Positions 7,690 through 15,783 of a DNA stretch of 27,657 nucleotides are shown here, one piece after another. The notes beneath the pieces are model-generated. The model was given only the letters and a program-made list of their open reading frames with translations. It had not been told where the DNA came from and did not search any database. Every line of letters begins with the position of its first letter. Within the stretch, counting starts at the first letter, position 1. The stretch is from Candidatus Poseidoniaceae archaeon (lineage in GTDB: Archaea > Thermoplasmatota > Poseidoniia > Poseidoniales > Poseidoniaceae): positions 1 to 27,657 of the forward strand of contig JAQXFJ010000217.1 of NCBI GenBank assembly GCA_029250385.1, given 5' to 3'. The translations under genes and the position numbers were made by a program.

Positions 7690-7698
7690 TTAAATTAT
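7690..7698 (-). promoter_or_regulatory. TATA-like box for crcB
   Basis: On the minus strand the sequence reads ATAATTTAA, with its centre about 30 nt from the ATG at 7664. This predicts a nearly leaderless transcript. Confidence 0.5.
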
Positions 7699-7723
7699 CC
7701 GTTGATATTACTTTGAATTTAGG

Positions 7724-7731
7724 GTTTAACC
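7724..7731 (+). promoter_or_regulatory. TATA-like box for the XTP pyrophosphatase gene
   Basis: GTTTAACC is about 40 nt before the ATG at 7767, giving a predicted start near 7755 and a leader of about 12 nt. It is divergent from the crcB box about 30 bp away. Confidence 0.4.
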
Positions 7732-7766
7732 GATAGACATGATAACTCGACGGTCGTAGCACTGTC

Positions 7767-8435
7767 ATGAGCAATACCGTTTGGTTTTTGACTGGTAATC
7801 AAGGGAAGTTGGCTGAGGCAGAACATCATTTGAAACAAATAGGTTACTCAGTGAGGCAATTAATCGTTGATCAAGAATTGGTTTATGAACCGCAGGCTGA
7901 AAACTTAGTTACCGTGGCGAAATCAAAAATCAATCAAGCACTGAACTTTATTCCAAGTGATTTTAGTGATGGAGATATGATTTTAGTAGAGGATGCAGGA
8001 TTGTTTGTTGATGCTCTCCATGGCTTTCCCGGGGTTTACTCATCCTTCGTTCATTCAACTATTGGTAATTCTGGAATGCTAAGGTTACTATCTCATCTTA
8101 ATTCAGCAGATCCAGTTTCATCGGCTAATTTACGGTCTGCCCACTTTAAGGCAATTGCCGCTTTGTGGAAAAGTGATGAAGTTATTATTGGCGAGGGGAT
8201 TTGTCCAGGGCATATCTCACTGGAGGCAATGGAAGGTAATGGATTTGGATATGATCCAATTTTTATTCCATACGATTTAGATGCAGAATTAAACCCGCTA
8301 AGTCCTGGTAATTACGGAGAGTTTAGTACACATGGGAAAACATTCGGTGGTGTAGACTCTGAAATCAAACAAAAGTTCAGTCACAGAACTAAGGCTTTAA
8401 TCGACTTATTCAACCAAATGCCATCAGCATCATAA
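7767..8435 (+). CDS. XTP/dITP pyrophosphatase (HAM1/RdgB family)
   Basis: The 222-residue protein hydrolyses non-canonical purine triphosphates (dITP, XTP) to monophosphates and keeps them out of DNA and RNA. Family blocks in order are WFLTGNQGKLAEAE (6-19), the acidic VEDAGLFVDALHGFPGVYSS, GNGFGYDPIFIP, and the C-terminal FSHRTKAL. It is slightly longer than the usual 185-200 residues. The start ATG is the only one before the conserved TGN motif. The next gene follows after 30 nt with its own GAGGG ribosome binding site, so the two are probably co-transcribed. Confidence 0.94.
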   Translation: MSNTVWFLTGNQGKLAEAEHHLKQIGYSVRQLIVDQELVYEPQAENLVTVAKSKINQALNFIPSDFSDGDMILVEDAGLFVDALHGFPGVYSSFVHSTIGNSGMLRLLSHLNSADPVSSANLRSAHFKAIAALWKSDEVIIGEGICPGHISLEAMEGNGFGYDPIFIPYDLDAELNPLSPGNYGEFSTHGKTFGGVDSEIKQKFSHRTKALIDLFNQMPSAS

Positions 8436-8465
8436 ATTAGAACCAATTGGAATGAGACGAGGGAC

Positions 8466-9374
8466 ATGGGATTTCTGCGAACAATGTGTGGGCTTGTTGC
8501 CCTTAGTGCAGGTTTGTTTTATCTAACATCTGCCTCGAGTTTATCAGACGATGGGAAATGGATTTTGATTGGCTTGACCTTCGCCTCAGCCAGTACATGG
8601 GTGCTTATCGGCAGCAGTCCTGTGAATGCGCAAAGTCATAATTTAGTAGTTCAAGATGACGCAGAAGATTTAGTTCTAAGCGATGATTTGGCTGAAGCAG
8701 AATCATCTGAATCAGATATACCTCAGCCCGTCAAACAAGAAGAAAGGCTAGACGGAGTGTCCTTGAAACAACGGAAGTTAGCAAAAATAAAAGCAGCAAA
8801 AGTTGAAGCAGAGACAACTCAACAAGATGGTGAAGAACTTACTGAAGTTCAAGTGTCTGTTGAAAATATACATCAAGCAGATGAGTATGTAGTTGAGGTC
8901 AGCCCTGAATCAGTTGAAGATGCAGATATAGAACTAACAGTATCCAACCGTCGAGTACAACATCAAGTAATTAGGGAACGTATAGAAAAGCGAAGAAGAA
9001 ACCAACTTGCTGAAATCCGTGCATCTACTGTAAAAATGTGGGAACAACACAACGAAGGAGAGGATCTTGTTGGTGTTTTACAAAACCCCAATCATGGCCA
9101 AAATATCTTGGAAGAACCGCTTAAACCACAGGCTGGACATGTCTACGGTGCCACATTTATCAGATTGGATGAAACCAGTATTTTGAAATTGAGAACACCG
9201 TTAGATTCTGGGTTTGAAGAGGTAGAAAAGAAAGTAAAACTACCTGAACTACCTAGTCCTGTTGGAATGCCCTTGCCACCACTACCAGATGGCTCCATGC
9301 CATTACCACCGTTACCTAACCCCAATGCTAGTGATGCCTTAGCAGCACTAAAAATGCAAATGGATGAGGATTGA
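8466..9374 (+). CDS. Membrane-anchored acidic, proline-rich protein, unknown
   Basis: I recognise no family for this 302-residue protein. Two hydrophobic helices (about 5-25 and 31-49) are followed by a long acidic, probably disordered stretch (60-100). Next come mixed-charge helical segments rich in K, R, E and Q (about 100-120 and 155-195, the latter with RERIEKRRRNQLAEIRA). Residues 215-260 look folded. Then comes a proline-rich tail with two tandem 10-residue units, MPLPPLPDGS and MPLPPLPNPN (268-287; nt 9267-9326). Such a tail often serves as a docking ligand. GAGGG 5 nt before the ATG supports the start. It is followed 4 nt later by a CPBP membrane protease, so it could be a partner or substrate; that is speculation. 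Confidence 0.7.
   Translation: MGFLRTMCGLVALSAGLFYLTSASSLSDDGKWILIGLTFASASTWVLIGSSPVNAQSHNLVVQDDAEDLVLSDDLAEAESSESDIPQPVKQEERLDGVSLKQRKLAKIKAAKVEAETTQQDGEELTEVQVSVENIHQADEYVVEVSPESVEDADIELTVSNRRVQHQVIRERIEKRRRNQLAEIRASTVKMWEQHNEGEDLVGVLQNPNHGQNILEEPLKPQAGHVYGATFIRLDETSILKLRTPLDSGFEEVEKKVKLPELPSPVGMPLPPLPDGSMPLPPLPNPNASDALAALKMQMDED
9267..9326 (+). repeat. Tandem 30-nt coding repeat (MPLPPLP units)
   Basis: Two in-frame copies encode MPLPPLPDGS and MPLPPLPNPN. The proline-rich peptide is conserved between copies while the codons differ, so this reflects protein structure rather than recent DNA slippage. Confidence 0.6.
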
Positions 9375-9378
9375 GATA

Positions 9379-10092
9379 ATGGTTGAAAGCCATTCTAAGG
9401 TAGTAGACAACAACCTAAAATTGGCTCTACTCGGGTTTACGCTTGCTGCAATAGCGCCAACAATTTCTGTTGTGACAGGATTTGTTTACCAAGCTGGACT
9501 GTTGGCAATAATTGTATTTTTTATCACCAAAATTTGGATGTTTGGCCTTCCAGCATTTTGGCATTTAATCGTTGAAAAGAGACCCGTATCATACTCAACT
9601 GCTAATTCAGGGGGTTGGAAAATTTCCGGTTTGCTGGGTGTTTCAATGTGTGTGGTTATTTTTGCTGCTTATTTTTTGCTTGGTGAAAAATTATTGAGTT
9701 CAAGTGATTTAAAATCCATTCTAGAGCCAGTAGGATTAACCAATAAAAAGATATTTTTTGTTGCAATAATTTATTGGATATTTGTTAATTCAGTCCTTGA
9801 AGAATATCTTTTCAGATGGTTCTTGACGACTAAATTAGAACAACTTATTGGTGGTTATTGGCTACCGATTATTATCTCTGCTTTGATTTTTACAATTCAT
9901 CATACTATTGCCTTATCATATTTCATCAGTCCGTTAGGTAACTTCCTTTGTTCACTTGGATTATTCATAGGTGGAATAATTTTTTCTTGGCTCTACATGA
10001 CTACGAGAAGCATTTGGATCCCGTGGCTTGCTCACGCGATGTGTGATGTGGCAGTATTTTCGATTGCTTGGCATTTAGTGATTGGATTTTGA
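9379..10092 (+). CDS. CPBP-family intramembrane metalloprotease
   Basis: The 237-residue polytopic protein carries the CPBP/CAAX-protease signatures: EEYLFR (141-146, the EExxxR motif), H174-H175 in helix context, and WLAHAMCDV (H219), which together form the metal site inside the membrane. Relatives cleave prenylated proteins (Rce1) or act as bacteriocin-immunity or signalling proteases; the substrate here is unknown. The ATG at 9379 is preferred to an upstream in-frame start at 9364. It lies 4 nt past the previous stop and behind GAGGATTGAG. The stop is 1 nt from the opposing enoyl-CoA hydratase stop. Confidence 0.85.
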   Translation: MVESHSKVVDNNLKLALLGFTLAAIAPTISVVTGFVYQAGLLAIIVFFITKIWMFGLPAFWHLIVEKRPVSYSTANSGGWKISGLLGVSMCVVIFAAYFLLGEKLLSSSDLKSILEPVGLTNKKIFFVAIIYWIFVNSVLEEYLFRWFLTTKLEQLIGGYWLPIIISALIFTIHHTIALSYFISPLGNFLCSLGLFIGGIIFSWLYMTTRSIWIPWLAHAMCDVAVFSIAWHLVIGF

Positions 10093-10093
10093 A

Positions 10094-10936
10094 TCAACTA
10101 TCACGCCAATTTGGCTTAGTTCTTGCCATGAATGACTTAACGCCCTCCACCTTGTCATCACTATCGAATAACTTGGCAAATTCGTCTGCTTCTATTGCTA
10201 CACCTTCATCTAATGAATTATTCAACGAAGCTCTGATCGTTCTTTTGGCTGCTTTGGCAATGAATACTGATTTACTAGCAATCACATTCGCCATAGTCAT
10301 GGTAATGTCATATAATTCTTCATTAGCACAGACTTGGTTAATCAGCCCAATTTTTTCTGCTTCTTCAGCACTAATCATCTCACCTGTCATAATCAATTCG
10401 AGGGTTTTTCCATAACCGATTAACTTACTCAATCGTTGTGTTGCTCCATATCCAGGTATCAATCCCAAATTTATCTCAGGGGTGCCAAACTTAGACCGCT
10501 TCGAGGCGATTCTAATGTCGCATGAACAAGCGACTTCACAGCCTCCGCCCAAGGCAAATCCATCAATCATAGCAATGCTTGGTTTGGTTAAATTCCAAAT
10601 TGCCTCCACCGCATTATCGGTAAATTTTATTTTGGCAGCCTTGGAATCCATATCGACAAATTCAGAAATATCTGCGCCTGCAACAAAGGCGTTTGGTTTA
10701 GGTCGCTTCCCTTCAGTGGGTTGTAATGGTTTTGCTCCAGTAATTACAACACACCTTATACTGGTATCTGCTTCTGCCCAATCGCAGAAATTTTTCAGTG
10801 CATCCATCACTTCAGAATTGAGGGCGTTCAATTTATTTGGCCGATTTATGGTTGCTAATGCGATAAAACCGTTAAGTTCTTCCTCGCTTACTGCTACCTG
10901 TTCAATTGATAAAACATTGGATATAGGGGCGTCCAT
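10094..10936 (-). CDS. Enoyl-CoA hydratase (crotonase family)
   Basis: The 280-residue crotonase hydrates 2-enoyl-CoA to 3-hydroxyacyl-CoA in beta-oxidation-type pathways. Both classic hydratase glutamates are visible: E134 in GGGCEVA and E154 in GTPEINLGLIPG, 20 residues apart as in mammalian crotonase. The oxyanion-hole regions FVAGADIS and FALGGG are intact. A 15-residue insert rich in Pro and Lys (about 68-83) precedes FVAGADIS. The open frame extends upstream to 11170 but overlaps the divergent ABC gene. ATG 10936 is chosen, with a TATA-like box 26-34 nt upstream. It could act with the CoA-pathway genes at 20-26 kb, though it is not linked to them. Confidence 0.92.
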   Translation of the reverse strand: MDAPISNVLSIEQVAVSEEELNGFIALATINRPNKLNALNSEVMDALKNFCDWAEADTSIRCVVITGAKPLQPTEGKRPKPNAFVAGADISEFVDMDSKAAKIKFTDNAVEAIWNLTKPSIAMIDGFALGGGCEVACSCDIRIASKRSKFGTPEINLGLIPGYGATQRLSKLIGYGKTLELIMTGEMISAEEAEKIGLINQVCANEELYDITMTMANVIASKSVFIAKAAKRTIRASLNNSLDEGVAIEADEFAKLFDSDDKVEGVKSFMARTKPNWRDS

Positions 10937-10962
10937 AACCTTGCCAAGGCAATCACCTTGAA

Positions 10963-10970
10963 GATTTATT
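10963..10970 (-). promoter_or_regulatory. TATA-like box for enoyl-CoA hydratase
   Basis: The minus strand reads AATAAATC, which predicts a start near 10940, 4 nt from the ATG at 10936 (nearly leaderless). Confidence 0.45.
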
Positions 10971-10987
10971 CTATTATGGTTTAATCC

Positions 10988-10995
10988 AATATTAC
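10988..10995 (+). promoter_or_regulatory. TATA-like box for ABC ATPase gene
   Basis: AATATTAC is about 30 nt before the ATG at 11022. It predicts a start near 11018 and a leader of a few bases. Confidence 0.45.
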
Positions 10996-11021
10996 ATAGA
11001 ATAGGACATTTTAGAACAAAT

Positions 11022-11798
11022 ATGAGTGAAACCGCTCCTTTGGTAAAAGCATTAGATATGGCCAAAAAATATGGCGACTTTATTGCCCTCCATCCGTTGA
11101 ATGTTGAAGTCCATTCAGGTGAATTTTTTGGGGTTTTTGGACCGAATGGGGCAGGTAAGTCGACTTTCATAAAATTGCTAACCGGTCAATTGAAACCAAG
11201 TAAAGGGCGAATTGAGGTCTTGGGGATCAATGCGATTAAACACCCCCAAAAGGTGAAAGCGAATATTGGTATTGTTCCTGAGTCTGAATCGCCTCCATCG
11301 TATCTAACACCAGTAGAGTTTTTGCAATTTGTTGCAAAACTTAGAGATTTAGACGAGGTAGATGCCAAGGTAGAATACTGGATGGAATGGTTTGGCCTTG
11401 AGGATAAGCGTAATACTATGTGTAAAGATTTGTCAAAGGGTCAGCGGCAAAAGGTTATGTTAGCATCTGCTTTTATCCACAAACCAAAGTTGCTATTTTT
11501 AGACGAGCCATTTGCCAATTTAGATCCGATTTACCAGCGCAAATGCCGTGAGTGGCTATTATCTCATGTTAAAGATGGAGGGACAATATTTCTGTGCTCG
11601 CACGTACTTGAAATGGCAGAGAGAATGTGTAATCGAATGGCGATAATTAACGATGGCAAGGTTTTGGCAGCAGGCACTGTTAGGGGCTTAAAGCAAAATG
11701 TTGAGGAGACACTTGAAGATGTTTTCATTCGATTAGTTGGGCGTTCTATTGAAGATGTTGAAAGTTCCCCATCAGATGCTGAAAATGAAGAGGAATAG
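11022..11798 (+). CDS. ABC transporter ATP-binding protein
   Basis: The 258-residue ATPase has Walker A GPNGAGKST, a Q-loop region, the signature LSKGQRQK (variant of LSGGQ), Walker B LLFLDEPFANLDP and the switch His in CSH. The chain resembles the CcmA/NatA exporter branch, and the acidic C-terminal tail (SPSDAENEEE) is an addition. It drives the membrane protein encoded 2 nt downstream. No substrate-binding protein is nearby, so export of a lipid, ion or drug-like compound is more likely than import. Confidence 0.93.
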   Translation: MSETAPLVKALDMAKKYGDFIALHPLNVEVHSGEFFGVFGPNGAGKSTFIKLLTGQLKPSKGRIEVLGINAIKHPQKVKANIGIVPESESPPSYLTPVEFLQFVAKLRDLDEVDAKVEYWMEWFGLEDKRNTMCKDLSKGQRQKVMLASAFIHKPKLLFLDEPFANLDPIYQRKCREWLLSHVKDGGTIFLCSHVLEMAERMCNRMAIINDGKVLAAGTVRGLKQNVEETLEDVFIRLVGRSIEDVESSPSDAENEEE

Positions 11799-11800
11799 TA

Positions 11801-13498
11801 ATGTCTGGTGCATCTATTTCTTCAACAAATTGGAGTGATACTAGAGATGACAATATTTCAGAGGAGAGTCTGGGTACAAGTTCTGAAGGAAAAAAATTAC
11901 TCACTCCCCTTAGGGGCGTGTCAGCTTTTTTGGCAACGTTCAAAGTAATGTACAAAGAAGAATTTCGTAAAAATGTAGAATTCGCGAAGGCTAGGCAAAT
12001 GGTGCTATTCCCGTTACTACTTGCCCTAGTTACTATGGTCTCCACCATTGGTTTGCAATTTCTAGTTGGTGATTCTGCTGCACAAACTAGTGAGACTAGC
12101 GTTAATAGTTTCACTTGGCAAGAGTTACGTTTTGGGCTTCACCTACCGTTATTGATGTTTAGTCTCGGAATGGGCACATTTGCTTTCATGGGCCGGGATG
12201 CTCTAGTGAGAAGGACTGCATCAAAGAATCATTTATTGGCTTCTCCCGCGTTACAGCCGCTGCCTAATTCAATGGCACACTTTGCTTATTTTGTTAAAGA
12301 CTTGGTGTTTTATGTTATGTTGATTTTATCACCAATCATCTTAGGAATGGGCCTTGGCAAGGGATTAGACACATTGTTCGGTATAACAACTCCGCTGGAA
12401 TACACCAGTTTGCCTTGGACTTGGTTTGCCATGGTAGTCACTTTAGCCCAAGGATTGGTTCTTTCATTTTTGGCATCAGCATTGTGGATGCGAGGTAGAC
12501 CTTTCACTATCTTTGGCCCCCTCTCAGTAATTTTATTTGGCATAATTGTTGGAGTTGGTGCGATTGATATTGAGTTTATTCTCATAGGATTGCAAATTCA
12601 AACTGAAAAGAATGCGTTAATCGGCTTTATTGGATTTGTTTCATGCATTGGACTGGGTTATTTTTCATCGATGCTAATAATTGACGATTTTGATGTAAGC
12701 GTTGTAGAAAAGGGGGATTTATTTCGGCCAATGTATGGCAGACTCTCCTTTTTGGGCCGTGGGGAAATAAGGATAATAGTCGCCAAAGAATTTGTTGATT
12801 TATTCCGCTCAGGCTCAATAAAAAAGATGATTGTATCTTACACAATACCGCTTGCAGTGCTACTGGGGATGGCTTGGCTAATCGATTTTGCTGAGGCGCC
12901 AATCCCGATTAATTTATTGTCGTATGCGCCGTTTTTGGGCTTTTTTGGTTTCAATTTCTACTCTTGGCTGACAATACTTGATTCCCCGGAATTCATGAAC
13001 GGTTTGCCGGTTAAAGTGCCCCAGCTAATACGAGCTAAAGTACTGGTATACTTCATAATCACTTCTTGGATATCATTGATATTCATCATCTTGATGGCCT
13101 GGCGTTTAGATGAATGGACATCTCTACCCACAAGCATAATAGTAATGTTTGCCAACTCGATTTACATTGTCGCTTTAACTGCATTTTTGATGGGCTTAAG
13201 GCCTAACAAAGCCATCTTTGATGCATCAATTATGATCTGGTTTTGGATCGGCACAGTATTACCTCTACTCGGCTTATTCTTGTTGTCGTTTACTCAGGGT
13301 GATGTCTCACTGTATGGTAACTGGTGGGAGAGGGCTTCAGAGGATGGATTAGCTGCAACCGCTTCGATGTATGATGAAGGCATGGTTAGGCAAGGATACG
13401 TTGGTATGCTGTCGATATCTGCATTCTTATTATTTGCTTCAGCAGTTCTTTGGAAATTGATGGATAGACGATGGGGCGCAGCAGAATTCGATAACTAA
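11801..13498 (+). CDS. ABC-2-like transporter permease
   Basis: The 565-residue membrane protein starts 2 nt after the ATPase gene (the TAG of one followed by TA, then ATG). A polar N-terminal region rich in Ser and Asp (1-60) precedes about a dozen hydrophobic segments. These fall into two blocks separated by a cytoplasmic loop near 300-345 (EKGDLFRPMYGRL, IVAKEFVDLFRSG). The KEF.DLFRSG element occurs twice in related form (MYKEEFRKNVEFAK near 50), which suggests an internally duplicated ABC-2 type permease. The substrate is unknown. The only evidence for the pairing is adjacency and co-orientation. Confidence 0.82.
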   Translation: MSGASISSTNWSDTRDDNISEESLGTSSEGKKLLTPLRGVSAFLATFKVMYKEEFRKNVEFAKARQMVLFPLLLALVTMVSTIGLQFLVGDSAAQTSETSVNSFTWQELRFGLHLPLLMFSLGMGTFAFMGRDALVRRTASKNHLLASPALQPLPNSMAHFAYFVKDLVFYVMLILSPIILGMGLGKGLDTLFGITTPLEYTSLPWTWFAMVVTLAQGLVLSFLASALWMRGRPFTIFGPLSVILFGIIVGVGAIDIEFILIGLQIQTEKNALIGFIGFVSCIGLGYFSSMLIIDDFDVSVVEKGDLFRPMYGRLSFLGRGEIRIIVAKEFVDLFRSGSIKKMIVSYTIPLAVLLGMAWLIDFAEAPIPINLLSYAPFLGFFGFNFYSWLTILDSPEFMNGLPVKVPQLIRAKVLVYFIITSWISLIFIILMAWRLDEWTSLPTSIIVMFANSIYIVALTAFLMGLRPNKAIFDASIMIWFWIGTVLPLLGLFLLSFTQGDVSLYGNWWERASEDGLAATASMYDEGMVRQGYVGMLSISAFLLFASAVLWKLMDRRWGAAEFDN

Positions 13499-13522
13499 TT
13501 CATATTGAGTGCGACTTCATGC

Positions 13523-14125
13523 ATGTTGAATAATAGGTACTTTCATGAAGTGCCAACACCACCACCTGTCATGGGAAAAGTGGTTGCCGTGTGCGGGATG
13601 CCGGGTTCAGGCAAAGGCGAGTTCGCTAAGATTATTGCTGATCAAGACGTGCCAGTTAGGTCGATGGGAGACATGGTAAGAGCAGAGGTTTCCCTAAGAG
13701 GTCTTGACCCAAGTCCTAACATATTTGGCGAAGTGGCTGCGGATTTAAGAGCTAAACATGGTGAAGAAGTTCTTGCAGTACGCCTTGCAGACGAAGTAGA
13801 TAGTTTACTTCTAACTCACGCAGTAGTGCTCATTGAGGGGATGCGCGGCACAGCCGAATTTGAAATATTCTCGAACAGGTGGCAAGTGGATTTTAGCAGT
13901 ATGGCAATAGTAGCGTCGAAAGACATCAGATTCGCAAGAACTCAATCCCGGGGTCGCTCTGAAGATGGCAATTACGCACAATTTGAAACCCGTGAAAAAC
14001 GCGAGGCGGGATGGGGTTTGATGGACCTCATCAATACGGCTGATTTCACTATAAAAAACGAAAGTAGTCTTGAGGATCTAACCTACCAATCACAAATTTG
14101 GTTGTCTGGCCTTTCAGAAAATTGA
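13523..14125 (+). CDS. UPF0200-type P-loop kinase
   Basis: The protein carries GMPGSGKGEF (P-loop, about 25-34), SMGDMVRAEV, VLIEGMRGTAE and TQSRGRSED, which match the archaeal UPF0200 family of NMP-kinase/dephospho-CoA-kinase-like proteins. The physiological substrate of that family is not established, and I do not assign one. The start is uncertain. The ATG at 13523 gives 200 residues with an N-terminal PTPPP stretch, while the ATG at 13571 (MGKVVAVCG) gives 184 and is closer to typical family starts. A TTG at 13505 is also open. The gene is 24 nt after the ABC permease and may be the end of that operon. Confidence 0.85.
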   Translation: MLNNRYFHEVPTPPPVMGKVVAVCGMPGSGKGEFAKIIADQDVPVRSMGDMVRAEVSLRGLDPSPNIFGEVAADLRAKHGEEVLAVRLADEVDSLLLTHAVVLIEGMRGTAEFEIFSNRWQVDFSSMAIVASKDIRFARTQSRGRSEDGNYAQFETREKREAGWGLMDLINTADFTIKNESSLEDLTYQSQIWLSGLSEN

Positions 14126-14182
14126 TTTTGGGACCCTCATTTAATTACTAGTGCGGCCATTTCATACAGTGTTTTCACCGAA

Positions 14183-14191
14183 GAGTTATAG
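14183..14191 (+). promoter_or_regulatory. TATA-like box for the pilus operon
   Basis: AGTTATAGT (14184-14192 at the margins) predicts a start near 14215. It is followed by GCGGGGGGTAATGGT, which includes a strong G-rich ribosome binding site 7-13 nt before the ATG at 14236. The 110-base gap before the operon holds nothing else I can identify. Confidence 0.45.
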
Positions 14192-14235
14192 TTGTCCGAT
14201 GCGTGTCATAGAATGCATCGGCGGGGGGTAATGGT

Positions 14236-15768
14236 ATGGCAAGGAAACGTGGAAAGCGCGGCGGCGGCGGAAAACGGCAGCGCGCACAGCAACGCGCACA
14301 ATACGATGAGTTGGACAAATATCCAGTAATGCCTCCGCACGCATTCGCTAGAGTAGTTCGTGATAAACAGACTCTGAATATCATTTACCAGATTATCGAA
14401 CCTCCTATGACCAAGAAAGAAGAGCAGTATCGTGATGAAATATTAGACATATTTATCCGTTCTCTAACTGCTAATATTGAAGAAATCGATGCTGACCCAG
14501 AAGCTTATTTGAGGACTGCAATGGACAAGGTAATCAAATCTTACGGGATGAAGATTAACAAGAAATCCAAATCTAAGATTTTTTATTATCTGCGCCGCGA
14601 CCTGATTGGTTACGGCGAGATGGATGTTTTGATGAATGACGCCAACGTCGAGGATATTTCTTGTGATGGAACCAATGTGCCGATTTTTGCATATCATCGA
14701 AAATTTGAATCCGTAGAAACTACATGTCTTTGGCCAGATGATCACTCACTAGAATCATATGTCATCAAATTAGCACAACGGTGCGGCAAGCACATCTCCG
14801 TTGCGGATCCACTACTGGATGCGACGCTTATGGACGGTTCTCGAATTGTCATGAAACTTGGTCACGAAGTCTCAACCAGAGGTTCCTCGTTCTGTATTAG
14901 AAGATTCAAAGAAGATCCTTTCTCTCCAGCGGATATTATTGCTTTCCGTACAATGTCATCACTCATGGTTGCGTATCTATGGATAGGGTTTCAAAATGAA
15001 GTTCCAATGCTGTTTGTCGGCGGTACCGCTTCTGGAAAGACAACAACTCTTAACGCAATGTGCATATTTATCCCGTGGCAAATGAAAATTGTCTCTATTG
15101 AATCTACCAGAGAAGTAAACATACCTCAACCTAATTGGGTTCCTGGTCTTACAAGGCAAGGTTTTGGTGGAGAATCTACCGAAGGCGTGATTGGGGAGTT
15201 CGAACTGCTCAAAGCTGCATTGAGAGAGCGGCCCGAATACATCATTGTCGGAGAAATTCGTGGTGCTGAAGCATATGTTCTGTTTCAAGCAATGGCTACT
15301 GGTCACTGTGCTTATTCTACAGTGCACGCAGACTCTGTTCCCTCACTCGTTCACCGTCTTGAAAACAAACCAATCGACATTCCTCGTGTTCTATTACCGG
15401 CTCTTGAAGCATGTTGTATTCAAATTCAAACTAGGATTAACGGCAAGCGTGTAAGACGAACTAAGCAACTTGTAGAGATTGTCGGTATAGATCCTAATTC
15501 ACTGGAAGTTATCACCAATGAAGTGTTTAGATGGGATGTTACTTCAGATGACTTTGTCTTCAGTGGAAAGTCATATGTCTTAGAGAAGATAATGGTTAAA
15601 TTAAATTATTCACAAGATGATATGCGCAGAGAATTAAGAACTAGGAAAAGAATTCTAGAATGGATGGTTCTGAATGATATAAGAAAAGCAGATCAAGTAT
15701 CTCAAATCGTTACAGAATACTACGTTCGTCCGAATGAGATTCTTGCTCGTGTTGACGGTTTGCGTTGA
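14236..15768 (+). CDS. Type II/IV secretion ATPase (archaeal pilus/archaellum ArlI-like)
   Basis: The 510-residue ATPase powers assembly of type IV pilus-like filaments. After a strongly basic N-terminus (KRGKRGGGGKRQR) it has an N-terminal domain with YLRRDLIGYGEMDVLMND. Then follow ADPLLDATLMDGSRI, Walker A GGTASGKTTT (261-270), the Asp box region SIESTREVNIPQ, Walker B EYIIVGEIRGAEA (334-346) and the His box TGHCAYSTVHADS. The length fits archaeal pilus and archaellum ATPases. The genes for an archaellum (ArlH, ArlF, ArlG, archaellins) are not beside it, so a pilus or secretion system is favoured. It leads an operon with two platform proteins and two pilin-like proteins. Confidence 0.93.
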   Translation: MARKRGKRGGGGKRQRAQQRAQYDELDKYPVMPPHAFARVVRDKQTLNIIYQIIEPPMTKKEEQYRDEILDIFIRSLTANIEEIDADPEAYLRTAMDKVIKSYGMKINKKSKSKIFYYLRRDLIGYGEMDVLMNDANVEDISCDGTNVPIFAYHRKFESVETTCLWPDDHSLESYVIKLAQRCGKHISVADPLLDATLMDGSRIVMKLGHEVSTRGSSFCIRRFKEDPFSPADIIAFRTMSSLMVAYLWIGFQNEVPMLFVGGTASGKTTTLNAMCIFIPWQMKIVSIESTREVNIPQPNWVPGLTRQGFGGESTEGVIGEFELLKAALRERPEYIIVGEIRGAEAYVLFQAMATGHCAYSTVHADSVPSLVHRLENKPIDIPRVLLPALEACCIQIQTRINGKRVRRTKQLVEIVGIDPNSLEVITNEVFRWDVTSDDFVFSGKSYVLEKIMVKLNYSQDDMRRELRTRKRILEWMVLNDIRKADQVSQIVTEYYVRPNEILARVDGLR

Positions 15769-15783
15769 TAGGGGGATACAAGT

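Noticed and set aside
7665..7766. Fluoride riboswitch upstream of crcB
   Set aside because: I saw none of the expected pseudoknot pairing or conserved sequence. The predicted leader is only a few bases, too short for one.
10937..11170. N-terminal extension of the enoyl-CoA hydratase reading frame
   Set aside because: It is antisense to the start of the ABC ATPase gene, covers the divergent promoter, and has no crotonase similarity.
13515..13550. Inverted repeat CTTCATG ... CATGAAG before the UPF0200 gene
   Set aside because: The 7-bp arms are 22 nt apart with an AT-rich loop. This is plausible by chance and has no clear role, though it spans one candidate start (13523).
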